Part shown: one piece after another, positions 51,663 to 58,904 of the stretch
Position numbering within the stretch: position 1 is the stretch's first letter
Layout of the letters: each line of letters opens with the position of its first letter
NCBI RefSeq assembly: GCF_019061305.1
Contig: NZ_JAHQZT010000003.1
Span: 62,001-126,000, forward strand
DNA: 64,000 nucleotides
From: Marinobacterium weihaiense
GTDB lineage: Bacteria; Pseudomonadota; Gammaproteobacteria; Pseudomonadales; Balneatricaceae
Reading direction: 5' to 3'
Translations under genes and position numbers: made by a program
Notes under the pieces: generated by a model
Database searches by the model: none
Told to the model about the DNA's origin: nothing
The model's input: only the letters and a program-made list of their open reading frames with translations

Positions 51663-51736
51663 GAGCGGGCCGTGTGTGGGTGCCTTCGGGCACACCGGTT
51701 CCTTGTACCGGTACGCCAACCCGCACGGTTCCGCTC
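51663..51736 (+). ncRNA. C4-type antisense RNA (P1 c4 / P4 CI-like)
   Basis: About 74 nt with outer stem GAGCGG/CCGCTC (51663-51668 with 51731-51736), extended by CCGTG/CACGG. Inner stems: GTGCC-TTCG-GGCAC (51680-51693) and ACCGGT-N7-ACCGGT (51694-51712). Loop TCCTTGTA (51700-51707) is complementary to TACAAGGA (51771-51778), the ribosome binding site of the next ORF. ACGCCAA (51713-51719) is complementary to TTGGCGT (51743-51749). Both antisense segments in order match the a'/b' design of P1 c4, which represses icd. Confidence 0.85.
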
Positions 51737-51786
51737 ACCATATTGGCGTTGGTGAGTGGAAAGGTAACCTTACAAGGACTTTCACC

Positions 51787-51960
51787 ATGAACGCATCTTC
51801 TCTGAAGCGGTACCGCGCCGTTTCGATTCGTACCCGCAGCACATTCACCGTTATAGCAAATAGCTTTGCATGCGCTCGTGCGCTGCTGCCGGCTGATGCT
51901 GCGATTACCTGCCGTACACCGGCCCTGTCACTTGCTGCAGCGCAGGAGGTGTTTTCATGA
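51787..51960 (+). CDS. Short Icd-like ORF under C4 control (57 aa)
   Basis: Starts MNASSLKRYRAVSIRTRSTF with AAGGA eight bases upstream; that ribosome binding site is the target of the antisense RNA. Such short ORFs downstream of C4 RNAs are named Icd-like (host cell division inhibitor) or Ash-like. Residues are basic and small with two cysteines; no membrane segment is convincing. A longer open frame reaches 51487 but would have to run through the terminator and the RNA. Function as a growth inhibitor is inference from context. Confidence 0.7.
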   Translation: MNASSLKRYRAVSIRTRSTFTVIANSFACARALLPADAAITCRTPALSLAAAQEVFS

Positions 51961-52355
51961 ACGCCCAAGCGACTACACAGCAGCAGGCCCGCCTGATGAT
52001 CGAAGCAGGAGAGTTCATCTTGGCAATCATAGCCATCCATGAGCAACGCCGCATAGCTGATCACGACGAGCAGCCCTCGCCTTTCAATGACCGCACCCTA
52101 GCCGGTTTGATGTCCGGCCTGAGAATGGCCGGGGACCTCCTTTGGACTGAAGGAAGTGAGATCGGCGAGTTCATGGTGACCGTCAGCACCCTCTATCAAC
52201 AGCGTTTGCAGCTCGGTCAGAGCCCTGACGGCGTGGCCGCCATCGACCGCACTTTATCCGGGCTGATGCCTGGCTTGAGGGCGGCGGGTGACCTCCTGTT
52301 GTCCTCAGGGGTTGGATCTACGGCAAAGGTTGAGAGTCCCGTTCTGGGCGCCTGA
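51957..52355 (+). CDS. Hypothetical protein with an internal duplication (132 aa)
   Basis: Overlaps the Icd-like ORF by 4 bp, so it shares its control. It contains two similar segments, RTLAGLMSGLRMAGDLL and RTLSGLMPGLRAAGDLL, about 55 residues apart, suggesting a tandem helical repeat. Acidic, no membrane segment. Position matches that of ant1 after icd in P1, but I see no sequence link to antirepressors. Confidence 0.65.
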   Translation: MNAQATTQQQARLMIEAGEFILAIIAIHEQRRIADHDEQPSPFNDRTLAGLMSGLRMAGDLLWTEGSEIGEFMVTVSTLYQQRLQLGQSPDGVAAIDRTLSGLMPGLRAAGDLLLSSGVGSTAKVESPVLGA

Positions 52356-52380
52356 TATCAGCTGATACACGTTTAAAGCA

Positions 52381-52441
52381 GTGCGTGGTCTGGCGTTGCC
52401 CCCAGAGGTGAAGCCTGGGGTCGTATTGTCTGACCGCGCAC
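52381..52441 (+). other. Structured leader upstream of the replication gene
   Basis: Outer stem GTGCGTGGTC (52381-52390) with GACCGCGCAC (52432-52441), inner stem CCCCAG/CTGGGG (52400-52405 with 52415-52420). A further small hairpin AGTGA/TCACT brackets the ribosome binding site before the ATG at 52463. The 107 bp between ORFs hold little else. It could be a second regulatory RNA or a translation control leader. Confidence 0.5.
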
Positions 52442-52462
52442 GCGAAACAGTGAGGTTTCACT

Positions 52463-53602
52463 ATGTCTCAAGCGAGCAAGGTGATTCACCTGGCACAGGC
52501 ACGCCCTGAGGGTGTCGCAGCTGCTGCCAAGGGCGGCTATATCCGCCTATTTCGTTCGCTCCAGAGTGCGGCTTTTGCCGGCAAACCCGAATACCTTTCG
52601 ACCTGGATACACATGCTGATGCTGGCAACCCATAAGTGCCGCCGGTCCATGCTGGGGAATCGCAGTATTGAGCTGCTGCCTGGGCAGTTCATTTCTGGTC
52701 GTAAAGCCCTGGCCAATACCGTGGGCGTCACTGAAAAGCAGATGCGCACCATCCTGGATTTCATGGTTGATGAAGGCATGATCGCCAGGGCTGGGAGCCG
52801 AGCCGGTACGGTGTTCACGATCCTGAATTTTGAACAATACCAAGATGGGCAGGGCCAACGGTCTGGAGCGTTAAAAGCCAGTAATAACAAGGGCTCCAGC
52901 GTTTCCGGTATTGGCCAAGGGCCAACACAGGGCCAAGAAGGGCCAACAGTTTTGGGCCAACAGAAGGGCCAAACCCCAGAGGAGTCAGAGTCCACGAAAC
53001 ATGCGGGCTCCAGCGAAATGAGTGGTTACACAGGGGCCAACGTAAGGGCCAACACCGAAGCGGCCAAAAGGGCCACTATACAAGAAAACAATATATCTAC
53101 ACCAACAACAGCGCACGCACCCGAACCGGTTGCAGAGGTGGTTCATGGAGACCAAGAACGCAGCTCCCTGGAGGTGTTCGACAGGGTAGGCGGGGTGTCC
53201 CTGGATACACAACACCAGCGACCCACAACCGGTCTGCAGTCGATGCAGAGGGAAGCGTTTGCTATGCACTGGAACTGGCAGCCCGGTGAATCATTTGCTG
53301 ACCGCTGCAGGCAAGCCGGTATCGATCTGGACAGTCTGTCTCCACAGGACGTAGAGGCGTGGGTTGGAGAGTTTCGAAGCTACTGGAGCGACCGCCCCGA
53401 CGTTCAACGGCAAGGCCGCTGGGAGCACAAGCTGGTTCAGCAGTTGAGGCGTTGTCTGGCCAGCCAGGCAATCAAGCCGCCCACCCTGCCCGGCAGCCAG
53501 GCGTTGCCCCCAAGTGCGCCGCCCGCAACAGCTGCAGACCGTCGAACGCATCGAGCTGCTATTACGGCTTCCATCATGGACATCGGTGACACCAGCTGGT
53601 GA
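52463..53602 (+). CDS. Replication initiator with N-terminal winged helix and DnaT-like C-terminus
   Basis: 379 residues. N-terminal (~25-130) resembles phage replisome-organiser winged helices: GYIRLFRSLQSAAFAGKPEY and GVTEKQMRTILDFMVDEGMI. The middle (~135-235) is a low-complexity Gly/Gln/Thr linker encoded by the GGGCCAA repeats. The C-terminal (~265-330) has WQPGESFADRCRQAGI and RQGRWEHKLVQQLRR, like the single-strand-binding domain of primosomal DnaT. By analogy with lambda O, it would bind the origin and recruit the helicase. No helicase gene is in the element. Confidence 0.78.
   Translation: MSQASKVIHLAQARPEGVAAAAKGGYIRLFRSLQSAAFAGKPEYLSTWIHMLMLATHKCRRSMLGNRSIELLPGQFISGRKALANTVGVTEKQMRTILDFMVDEGMIARAGSRAGTVFTILNFEQYQDGQGQRSGALKASNNKGSSVSGIGQGPTQGQEGPTVLGQQKGQTPEESESTKHAGSSEMSGYTGANVRANTEAAKRATIQENNISTPTTAHAPEPVAEVVHGDQERSSLEVFDRVGGVSLDTQHQRPTTGLQSMQREAFAMHWNWQPGESFADRCRQAGIDLDSLSPQDVEAWVGEFRSYWSDRPDVQRQGRWEHKLVQQLRRCLASQAIKPPTLPGSQALPPSAPPATAADRRTHRAAITASIMDIGDTSW
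52911..53110 (+). other. Iteron-like GGGCCAA cluster with AT-rich flank (candidate origin)
   Basis: GGGCCAA occurs at 52919, 52930, 52940, 52954, 52966, 53034 and 53046, with variant GGCCAA at 52913 and 53062. Relative to the gene frame, copies fall in all three phases, so the repeats are conserved at DNA level. Spacings in the main cluster are 10-14 bp, about one helical turn. They are followed by an AT-rich stretch around 53071-53100 (ACAAGAAAACAATATATC). Arrangement resembles lambda ori within gene O. Confidence 0.7.
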
Positions 53603-53715
53603 TTGAGTGAATTGGTTTGGTCGTTGCCGCAAGGGGCAACAGGTTTAGGCGAGGCAGGGCATTCCGAGCCAGCAAGCCTCGTGATCATGATGTGTTAACA
53701 GAGGATATTCAAAAC

Positions 53716-54738
53716 ATGAATGCAATTATCGATAAGCTGTTTTCAAGTAAAAAAAGCCCGAAAGCCGTTGCCGACTGGGCAGCACGGATCGAGGAGCTGA
53801 GGCAGGCAGAGTTAGCGCTGAGTGAAGAACACTCGGAGCTTCAAACAAGGTTCAGCCGGGCCGAAGCACTTTTGCGAAATGCTGAGGAGCGACACAGCGT
53901 CTATGTATCCATGCCCGCGTCAGGCTCGCGTCGATTTTCCCCTGATCCGCAAGTGGCCCAGCAGCGGGCGGATGAGGTAACCAGTTGCCGGGTTGAGCTT
54001 GAGCAAGCCAACGCAGCCTATACCCCGGTACAGCAGAAAATGCAGCAGATCAGAGCAGAACTGAAGCAATTGCACGGTAACCCACCAAAAGCCACCAAGG
54101 CTGATCTGAAGGCGGTGCGGGCCGAGGTTGATGGTATTGCGGGCAAGATTGAATCCATTCAAAAGGCCCAAGAGGCTGCTACCGATCCCGAGCAAGAAGC
54201 GGCGACAGCACAGCTACGTGGACAGGTCGAGGAAGCTACGGCAACCAGGGACTTGATTGCTGCTGATGTTGGTCTGGGGGAAGCGACAGAGGCGGATTTG
54301 CAGAAGGCGCAAAAGGCCCTGGAATTGCTCAAGTCGAAGCTGGACAAAGTCGCCGCTGAAGAGGAAATGATGAAAGCCCGTAACCGGGGTTATGAATTGC
54401 GTATTCAGCAACTTGAAGCGGAGTTGCATGCGGCCAAAGAACTATTGAAGCAGATGGTCGAGAATTACGCCGACGAGGTCTATGCCGAGGCGGCAAAGCG
54501 TGCTGTGGATGCCTTTGATCAGCTGAAAGAGGCGTTCCTGGATATGAAAGCAGCGGACCTGATCAGTTACGAGCAGGGGCACCGGAAGACCAAAAGCTGG
54601 TCGGCTGAGTCGGTCTCGATCGAGTTTGGCAATTGCCATGTAGATCCAAAGGGGATCACTGAAAAGTGTTTCAGGCCTAAAGGCGAGGTGATCAGCGATC
54701 GCAAGGTTAAGCACTTGGCTGCTGCAGGGCTGGCTTAA
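53716..54738 (+). CDS. Coiled-coil protein of the element (340 aa)
   Basis: Starts MNAIIDKLFSSKKSPK at 53716 with AGAGGAT upstream; the longer frame to 53617 is unsupported. Residues ~15-290 are strongly helical and rich in Glu, Lys, Ala and Leu heptads, e.g. QQLEAELHAAKELLKQMVEN. The last ~60 residues form a small non-helical domain (VSIEFGNCHVDPKG). No membrane segment or enzymatic motif. Function unknown; it is probably an accessory gene of the element. Confidence 0.72.
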   Translation: MNAIIDKLFSSKKSPKAVADWAARIEELRQAELALSEEHSELQTRFSRAEALLRNAEERHSVYVSMPASGSRRFSPDPQVAQQRADEVTSCRVELEQANAAYTPVQQKMQQIRAELKQLHGNPPKATKADLKAVRAEVDGIAGKIESIQKAQEAATDPEQEAATAQLRGQVEEATATRDLIAADVGLGEATEADLQKAQKALELLKSKLDKVAAEEEMMKARNRGYELRIQQLEAELHAAKELLKQMVENYADEVYAEAAKRAVDAFDQLKEAFLDMKAADLISYEQGHRKTKSWSAESVSIEFGNCHVDPKGITEKCFRPKGEVISDRKVKHLAAAGLA

Positions 54739-54750
54739 CTGGGGGTGTCG

Positions 54751-54781
54751 GGCTGGTCCGTTTCGGCGGGTCCAGCCTTTT
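54751..54781 (+). terminator. Terminator after the coiled-coil gene
   Basis: Stem GGCTGG with CCAGCC separated by 15 bases, followed by TTTT, 12 bp past the stop. Confidence 0.7.
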
Positions 54782-55052
54782 GATGTTTCGTGTCGAAGCT
54801 AGATGCGAGCAATCAGTTCTACAAATTCGCGCAAATGTTCGATAGGGGGAGGGGGGAAGGGGGCTTGGACCGAGACAGAGGCGAGACCGGGGAGTCAGTC
54901 TCGAGCAGCGCAAAGCCTCGTGGCTGCTGGGTTAGAGTGTGATTTTGGCGATCCATGCTTCAGGAGGGTCTGGTTTGCCAGGGTTGTTTTCGGTGCGCTG
55001 GTTTGTGGATAGGTTGTTACTTCGCAAATTTGGTCATTTCAATGTTTGCACT
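54782..55052. other. Intergenic stretch without recognisable gene
   Basis: I see no ORF with a ribosome binding site here. It includes a purine-rich tract near 54841-54860 and lies between the coiled-coil terminator and the large palindrome. Promoter of the toxin-antitoxin pair may begin at its right end. Confidence 0.4.
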
Positions 55053-55107
55053 TCCCCCCTTGGACCTATAAAATTCATGGTATGAATTTTATAGGTCCAA
55101 GGGGGGA
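55053..55107. repeat. Large perfect palindrome (26-bp arms, 3-bp loop)
   Basis: Left arm 55053-55078 begins TCCCCCCTTGGACC and ends AAAATTCAT; right arm 55082-55107 is its exact reverse complement, ending GGTCCAAGGGGGGA. The loop is GGT (55079-55081). It starts 91 bp before the DUF4258 gene. It could be an operator for the toxin-antitoxin pair, a remnant of a small transposable element, or a strand-initiation hairpin. There is no T-run that would make it a standard terminator. Confidence 0.85.
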
Positions 55108-55143
55108 GAGGCCTATTTGCTCTGTCAGTTAAAGGCTAATGAC

Positions 55144-55470
55144 ATGACACAAAGTAAAGTTGTTAAGATCCCTCTTTCCGTGAAGCAAGCCAAAGAGATT
55201 CTCTCTACGGTTGCTCAGGATTCTAGTCGCGTCATTTTTACAGACCACGCAGAACAGCGAATGTACGAAAGAGATATATCTCGAGTAGATGTTCTGAGGG
55301 TTTTGTCCACGGGTAAGATTGTTGAAGGACCGGCACAAGAGCCGAAGGGTAACTGGAAAATGACGGTGGAGGGCGTTTCGGCAGGAAGCGCTATCACTGT
55401 TGTCGCAGTAATAGACTATACGATCTTAGAGGAGTCTAGCTGCGTGGGAATAGTTATAACTACGTTCTAA
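55144..55470 (+). CDS. DUF4258-domain putative toxin
   Basis: 108 residues from ATG 55144 (MTQSKVVKIPLS), AAAGG eight bases upstream; upstream frame to 55117 ignored. The motif FTDHAEQRMYERDISRVDVL is the DUF4258 core, a RelE/BrnT-like fold often found as the toxin next to MqsA-like antitoxins. The gene directly precedes an antitoxin-like gene. Toxicity is inferred, not shown. Confidence 0.75.
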   Translation: MTQSKVVKIPLSVKQAKEILSTVAQDSSRVIFTDHAEQRMYERDISRVDVLRVLSTGKIVEGPAQEPKGNWKMTVEGVSAGSAITVVAVIDYTILEESSCVGIVITTF

Positions 55471-55520
55471 TGCTTACCTAATCCAGAAGGTATTCTTCTG
55501 TTAAGGAAGGAGAAATAGGC

Positions 55521-55955
55521 ATGTATCACTACACTAGCTGTGGTCTGCCGAACATCTATTTGAAGAATGGGTTCAAGGAATACGAGACTCCCTATGGCAA
55601 GGGCGTTGCTATTGAAGATGTTCCAGGCCTACATAAAGCTATCGCTATGGCTATCATCGAATCCCCCTCAAAGCTGACAGGGAAAGAGATCAAGTTTCTT
55701 AGGAAAGAACTTAATCTTTCGCAAAAGAGACTGGGTCTGCTACTTGGTGTTGAAGACCAGACGGTTGCTCGATGGGAAAAGGAAGGGCCGACTTCGATGG
55801 CGGATCGTTTCGTACGTGTTGTTGCAATGGGGCACTACGAAGATGACGACGTTAAGGTTCTTATCGAAAAATTAGCAGAGCTGGATAGGAAGGATCACGA
55901 ATCATTCTGTTTTGAAGAATCGGATCACGGTTGGAAGGAAGCTATAGCAGCGTAA
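55521..55955 (+). CDS. MqsA-like helix-turn-helix antitoxin
   Basis: 144 residues with AAGGAG upstream. N-terminal YHYTSCGLPNIYLKNGFK followed by ETPYGKGVAIEDVPGLH, then an XRE helix-turn-helix: RKELNLSQKRLGLLLGVED and QTVARWEKEG. This order is characteristic of MqsA/YgiT-type antitoxins, although the N-terminal zinc finger with paired CxxC is absent. Probably represses its own operon and neutralises the DUF4258 protein. Confidence 0.82.
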   Translation: MYHYTSCGLPNIYLKNGFKEYETPYGKGVAIEDVPGLHKAIAMAIIESPSKLTGKEIKFLRKELNLSQKRLGLLLGVEDQTVARWEKEGPTSMADRFVRVVAMGHYEDDDVKVLIEKLAELDRKDHESFCFEESDHGWKEAIAA

Positions 55956-55987
55956 CAACCTCTAGCTCGTTAGCCTGAATAGAAAGG

Positions 55988-56012
55988 CCCGGCCTTAGTG
56001 CCGGGTTTTTTT
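55988..56012 (+). terminator. Terminator of the toxin-antitoxin operon
   Basis: Stem CCCGGC-N6-GCCGGG followed by seven T residues. Confidence 0.92.
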
Positions 56013-56452
56013 GTGTCTATGCACTAGCCGTTGGGGTAAGTCTAGAGCCGATTTAAATGCTGGGGCCCCTAGGGGATTAGGCTAACCGCCGGGCGGGCGC
56101 AACCACGCGGTTTCCGGCTATTTTTTGGCGTTCTTATGGCCTCACCACCAGATGGTATAAAGCCTTTTGAATTCAGATGCTTGAGTTTGTCCAGGGTGGG
56201 GATTTTTGCCCGTTATTTGACCTGGTGCCGGTCAGGCGTATCAATGCCTAATCTCGCAGTCGATGAGTACTGAGCAGGCAAACGCGTGCGCTCTATGATG
56301 GTCAATGGGATCGGTTGTGGAGGTGGGTAAAAGCGGTTGCTCAAACTGAGAACCGCTCCCGCAGATAACCCCGTTTTAACCACTTTCTGGGATGTGGGTA
56401 AGGATGTGGAGTCTAGCAAAATCAGCCTTGTAACTTGTTGATTCTGCTTGGT
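56013..56452. other. Gene-free right end of the element
   Basis: 440 bp with no supportable ORF. It contains GTGGGTAA-like repeats (near 56321 and 56394), possible integrase arm sites, and a degenerate inverted repeat AGCAGAATCA/TGATTTTGCT (minus strand, near 56423-56449) that could now end ssrA transcripts. Both readings are tentative. Confidence 0.4.
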
Positions 56453-56465
56453 ATTTGGTGGAGGT
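56453..56465. repeat. Right attachment site (attR) inside ssrA
   Basis: ATTTGGTGGAGGT, the partner of 48687-48699. It overlaps the terminal CCA and preceding bases of tmRNA, so the insertion leaves tmRNA intact. Confidence 0.82.
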
Positions 56466-56814
56466 GGCGGGTTTCGAACCCGCGTCCGCCAATCCTCTGC
56501 CTCAAGATCTACATGCTTAGGCATCTCTATTGAGTTAACCCGTCGCGACCCGAGAGCCAGGGTGCTATGGGCGAGCTCTTTTAGTTTTAACCGTTCAGCT
56601 TAGAGCAAAGCATCCGGGCGATTCTGTCTCGAATGACACCGCAAAATCTCTTAGTTACAGACACCTTAGAGCGCGGCGCTAGCTGACTTATGCAGCTAGA
56701 GCGTAGTTATCGTCGTTTGCAACTATAACTGTGTGATGAGGGATTTACGAGAATCATCACGTTCTCGGCATGCACCCAAGGGTTCGTAATCAGCGTCGAA
56801 GCCAAGTCACCCCC
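56456..56814 (-). tRNA. ssrA: Transfer-messenger RNA (tmRNA)
   Basis: About 359 nt, recognised on the minus strand. The 5' end reads GGGGGTGACTTGGCTTCGAC; the 3' tRNA-like half contains GGACGCGGGTTCGAAACCCG and ends CCACCTCCACCA (CCA encoded). The tag reading frame lies at 56688-56720 and encodes ANDDNYALAA followed by TAA, the Pseudomonas-type tag. It rescues stalled ribosomes with SmpB. The type field lacks a tmRNA option, so tRNA is used. The integrative element abuts its 3' end. Confidence 0.97.
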
Positions 56815-56868
56815 AGATATGTAACGCGCATTGTAGCGAGTAAATGGACCGGACGAAAGAGCCAAAGT

Positions 56869-57348
56869 TCAGCGTGCCGCCACGGACATTTCGCGCTGCT
56901 TTTGACGATTCCAGTCCTTTTCCTTCTCGTCGGCGCGCTTGTCGTGCAGTTTCTTGCCTTTCACCAGTGCCACTTCGCATTTGACCATGCCGTTTTTCCA
57001 GTACAGCGCCAAGGCAACACTAGTGTAGCCCTTGGCTTCCACGGCCACGGTCAGCTTGTCGATCTCGCGACGATGCATCAGCAACTTGCGATCACGACGC
57101 GGGTCGGTCACGAAGTGTGTGGACGCCGAGATCAGCGGGGTGATGTGGGCACCTACCAGCCAAGCCTCGTCGTTCTTGAGTACCACGTAGGAATCTACCA
57201 GCTGCCCCCGGCCTTCGCGTAGACTTTTGACTTCCCAGCCTTGCAGGGACAGTCCAGCCTCGAAACGGGTTTCGATGGTGTATTCGTGCTTGGCACGTTT
57301 GTTGAGGCAGATGGTGTTTCCGCCCGGAGCCTTCTTTTTCTTAGCCAT
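56869..57348 (-). CDS. smpB: SsrA-binding protein SmpB
   Basis: 159 residues from ATG 57348 ([20 protein letters not shown]). Binds tmRNA and the ribosome during trans-translation. Core motifs [20 protein letters not shown] and RREIDKL are present, with the basic C-terminal tail ([15 protein letters not shown]). Upstream of ssrA on the same strand, as usual. Confidence 0.97.
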   Translation of the reverse strand: MAKKKKAPGGNTICLNKRAKHEYTIETRFEAGLSLQGWEVKSLREGRGQLVDSYVVLKNDEAWLVGAHITPLISASTHFVTDPRRDRKLLMHRREIDKLTVAVEAKGYTSVALALYWKNGMVKCEVALVKGKKLHDKRADEKEKDWNRQKQREMSVAAR

Positions 57349-57512
57349 GGTAGCAATTATATAGAGCTGCAGAGGGCAAGGAAAGCCGCCCGAAGTGGCC
57401 GTTTGGTTGCCTGTCAGCTTCATGCCGTTGCAACAAATGCCTGAAAAGGTTGTCACTCCTGTCCGATTTATGAACAATTGCCCTCTTGTGTAATTCTTTA
57501 CTTGAGAGCGCT

Positions 57513-58877
57513 ATGCAGTCTAAACAGTCAATTCACGGTTCCTGGGGGAGTCGATGGATCTTTATCCTCGCCGCCACCGGGTCTGCAGTCGGGCTGGGCA
57601 ACATCTGGAAGTTTCCCTACATAACCGGTGAAAACGGCGGCGGAGCCTTCGTTCTGGTTTATCTGTTCTGCATTATGCTGGTGGGCATCCCGATCATGAT
57701 GGGCGAGATTCTGGTGGGACGTCGTGCGCGCCAGAGCCCGATCAATGCCGTGCGTGAAACCGCTGCCGAGGCAGGGTTGAACCGAAACTGGAGCCTGATC
57801 GGATGGCTGGGCGTGCTGGCCGGCTACATTATTTTCTCATTCTATTCGGTCGTGGCCGGCTGGGTGCTGGATTATATCGCGGCCATGGGCACCGGGCAGT
57901 TGGTGAATATCGGTAGCAACGAGGCCGGCGAACGTTTCAACAGCCTGCTGGCCAATCCGGTGCAGATGCTGATCTGGCACACGCTGTTTGTGCTCATGGT
58001 GGTCGGCGTTGTGGCCGGCGGCGTAAACAAAGGCCTGGAGCGTGCCACCAAGATCATGATGCCGGCGCTGTTCGTGCTGCTTGTGGTGCTGCTGGGCTAC
58101 TCTGTCAACAGTGGCGGCTTCCAGCAGGGGTGGGATTTCCTGTTCGGCTTCAACGTTGAGGCGCTGACTTGGGATGCCGTACTGGTAGCGCTGGGTCACG
58201 CCTTCTTCACGCTGTCACTGGGCATGGGGGCGATCATGGCCTACGGCTCGTACATGGGCAAAAAGGACTCGATTGGTGCGACGGTACTGACTATCGGTGT
58301 GCTGGACACGCTGGTGGCGCTGGTGGCCGGTCTAGCCATCTTCCCGGTGGTGTTTGCCAACCAGATGGATCCGGGTGCGGGTCCCGGCCTGATGTTCGTA
58401 ACCCTGCCGGTGGCCTTTGGTCAGATGCCGGGTGGTCAGGTGTTCGGCTTCCTGTTTTTCCTGCTGGTAGGGGTCGCCGCCTGGACGTCGGCCATTTCGC
58501 TGTTGGAGCCGGCCACAGCTTGGGTAGTGGAGCGTTTTGGCCTCAAGCGCCCGGTTGCGGCATTGGTGCTGGGCGCCATTATCTGGCTCATGGGGATCGC
58601 ATCGCTGTTGTCGTTCAACTACTGGGCAGAGATCAAGCTGTTCGGCATGGGTATTTTCGATCTGCTCGACTTCACGACTGCCAGCATCATGCTGCCCTTG
58701 AGTGGTCTGATGATCGCGTTCTTCTCGGGTTGGAAGCTGCAGCAGAAGATCACGCGCGACGAGCTGGCGCTGAAATCGGATCTGGTCTATTCCGCCTGGT
58801 TGCTGGTTATCCGTTTCGTGGCACCGGTTGCGGTGCTGGTGATCTTTATCGCCAAACTGTATGAGAAGCTGGCCTGA
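57513..58877 (+). CDS. Neurotransmitter:sodium symporter (NSS/SNF family) transporter
   Basis: 454 residues from ATG 57513 (MQSKQSIHGSWGSRW). About 11-12 membrane segments; the signature GSAVGLGNIWKFPYITGENG is the ion- and substrate-binding helix 1 of NSS transporters (LeuT type). Substrate is probably an amino acid; cannot be specified. It is divergent from smpB. Confidence 0.93.
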   Translation: MQSKQSIHGSWGSRWIFILAATGSAVGLGNIWKFPYITGENGGGAFVLVYLFCIMLVGIPIMMGEILVGRRARQSPINAVRETAAEAGLNRNWSLIGWLGVLAGYIIFSFYSVVAGWVLDYIAAMGTGQLVNIGSNEAGERFNSLLANPVQMLIWHTLFVLMVVGVVAGGVNKGLERATKIMMPALFVLLVVLLGYSVNSGGFQQGWDFLFGFNVEALTWDAVLVALGHAFFTLSLGMGAIMAYGSYMGKKDSIGATVLTIGVLDTLVALVAGLAIFPVVFANQMDPGAGPGLMFVTLPVAFGQMPGGQVFGFLFFLLVGVAAWTSAISLLEPATAWVVERFGLKRPVAALVLGAIIWLMGIASLLSFNYWAEIKLFGMGIFDLLDFTTASIMLPLSGLMIAFFSGWKLQQKITRDELALKSDLVYSAWLLVIRFVAPVAVLVIFIAKLYEKLA

Positions 58878-58904
58878 TTGTCAGGCCAGCCGGGTATTGC
58901 CTTT

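Larger units (their letters stand above)
48687..56465. mobile_element. Integrative element at the 3' end of ssrA
   Basis: Bounded by direct copies of ATTTGGTGGAGGT (48687-48699 and 56453-56465); the right copy contains the last bases of ssrA. It carries a tyrosine integrase next to the left end, an AlpA regulator, phage-type control and replication genes, and a toxin-antitoxin pair. About 7.8 kb, no capsid or tail genes, so a P4-like satellite or small genomic island. Base composition is visibly lower in GC than the flanks in its right third. Confidence 0.88.

Noticed and set aside
51487-51786. Coding frame continuous with the Icd-like ORF
   Set aside because: It spans a promoter, an intrinsic terminator and the C4-type RNA, all better explained as non-coding; the internal ATG at 51787 has its own ribosome binding site.
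53617-53715. N-terminal extension of the coiled-coil protein
   Set aside because: No ribosome binding site and no helical character in this part; ATG 53716 is preceded by AGAGGAT.
48600-56452. CRISPR array or known defence system in the island
   Set aside because: The only repeats are the short GGGCCAA heptamers without spacer-like regularity, and no cas, restriction, retron or other defence gene motif was recognised.
56213-56524. Minus-strand frame at the right end of the element
   Set aside because: It overlaps the tmRNA 3' end and attR, has no ribosome binding site and shows no recognisable domain.
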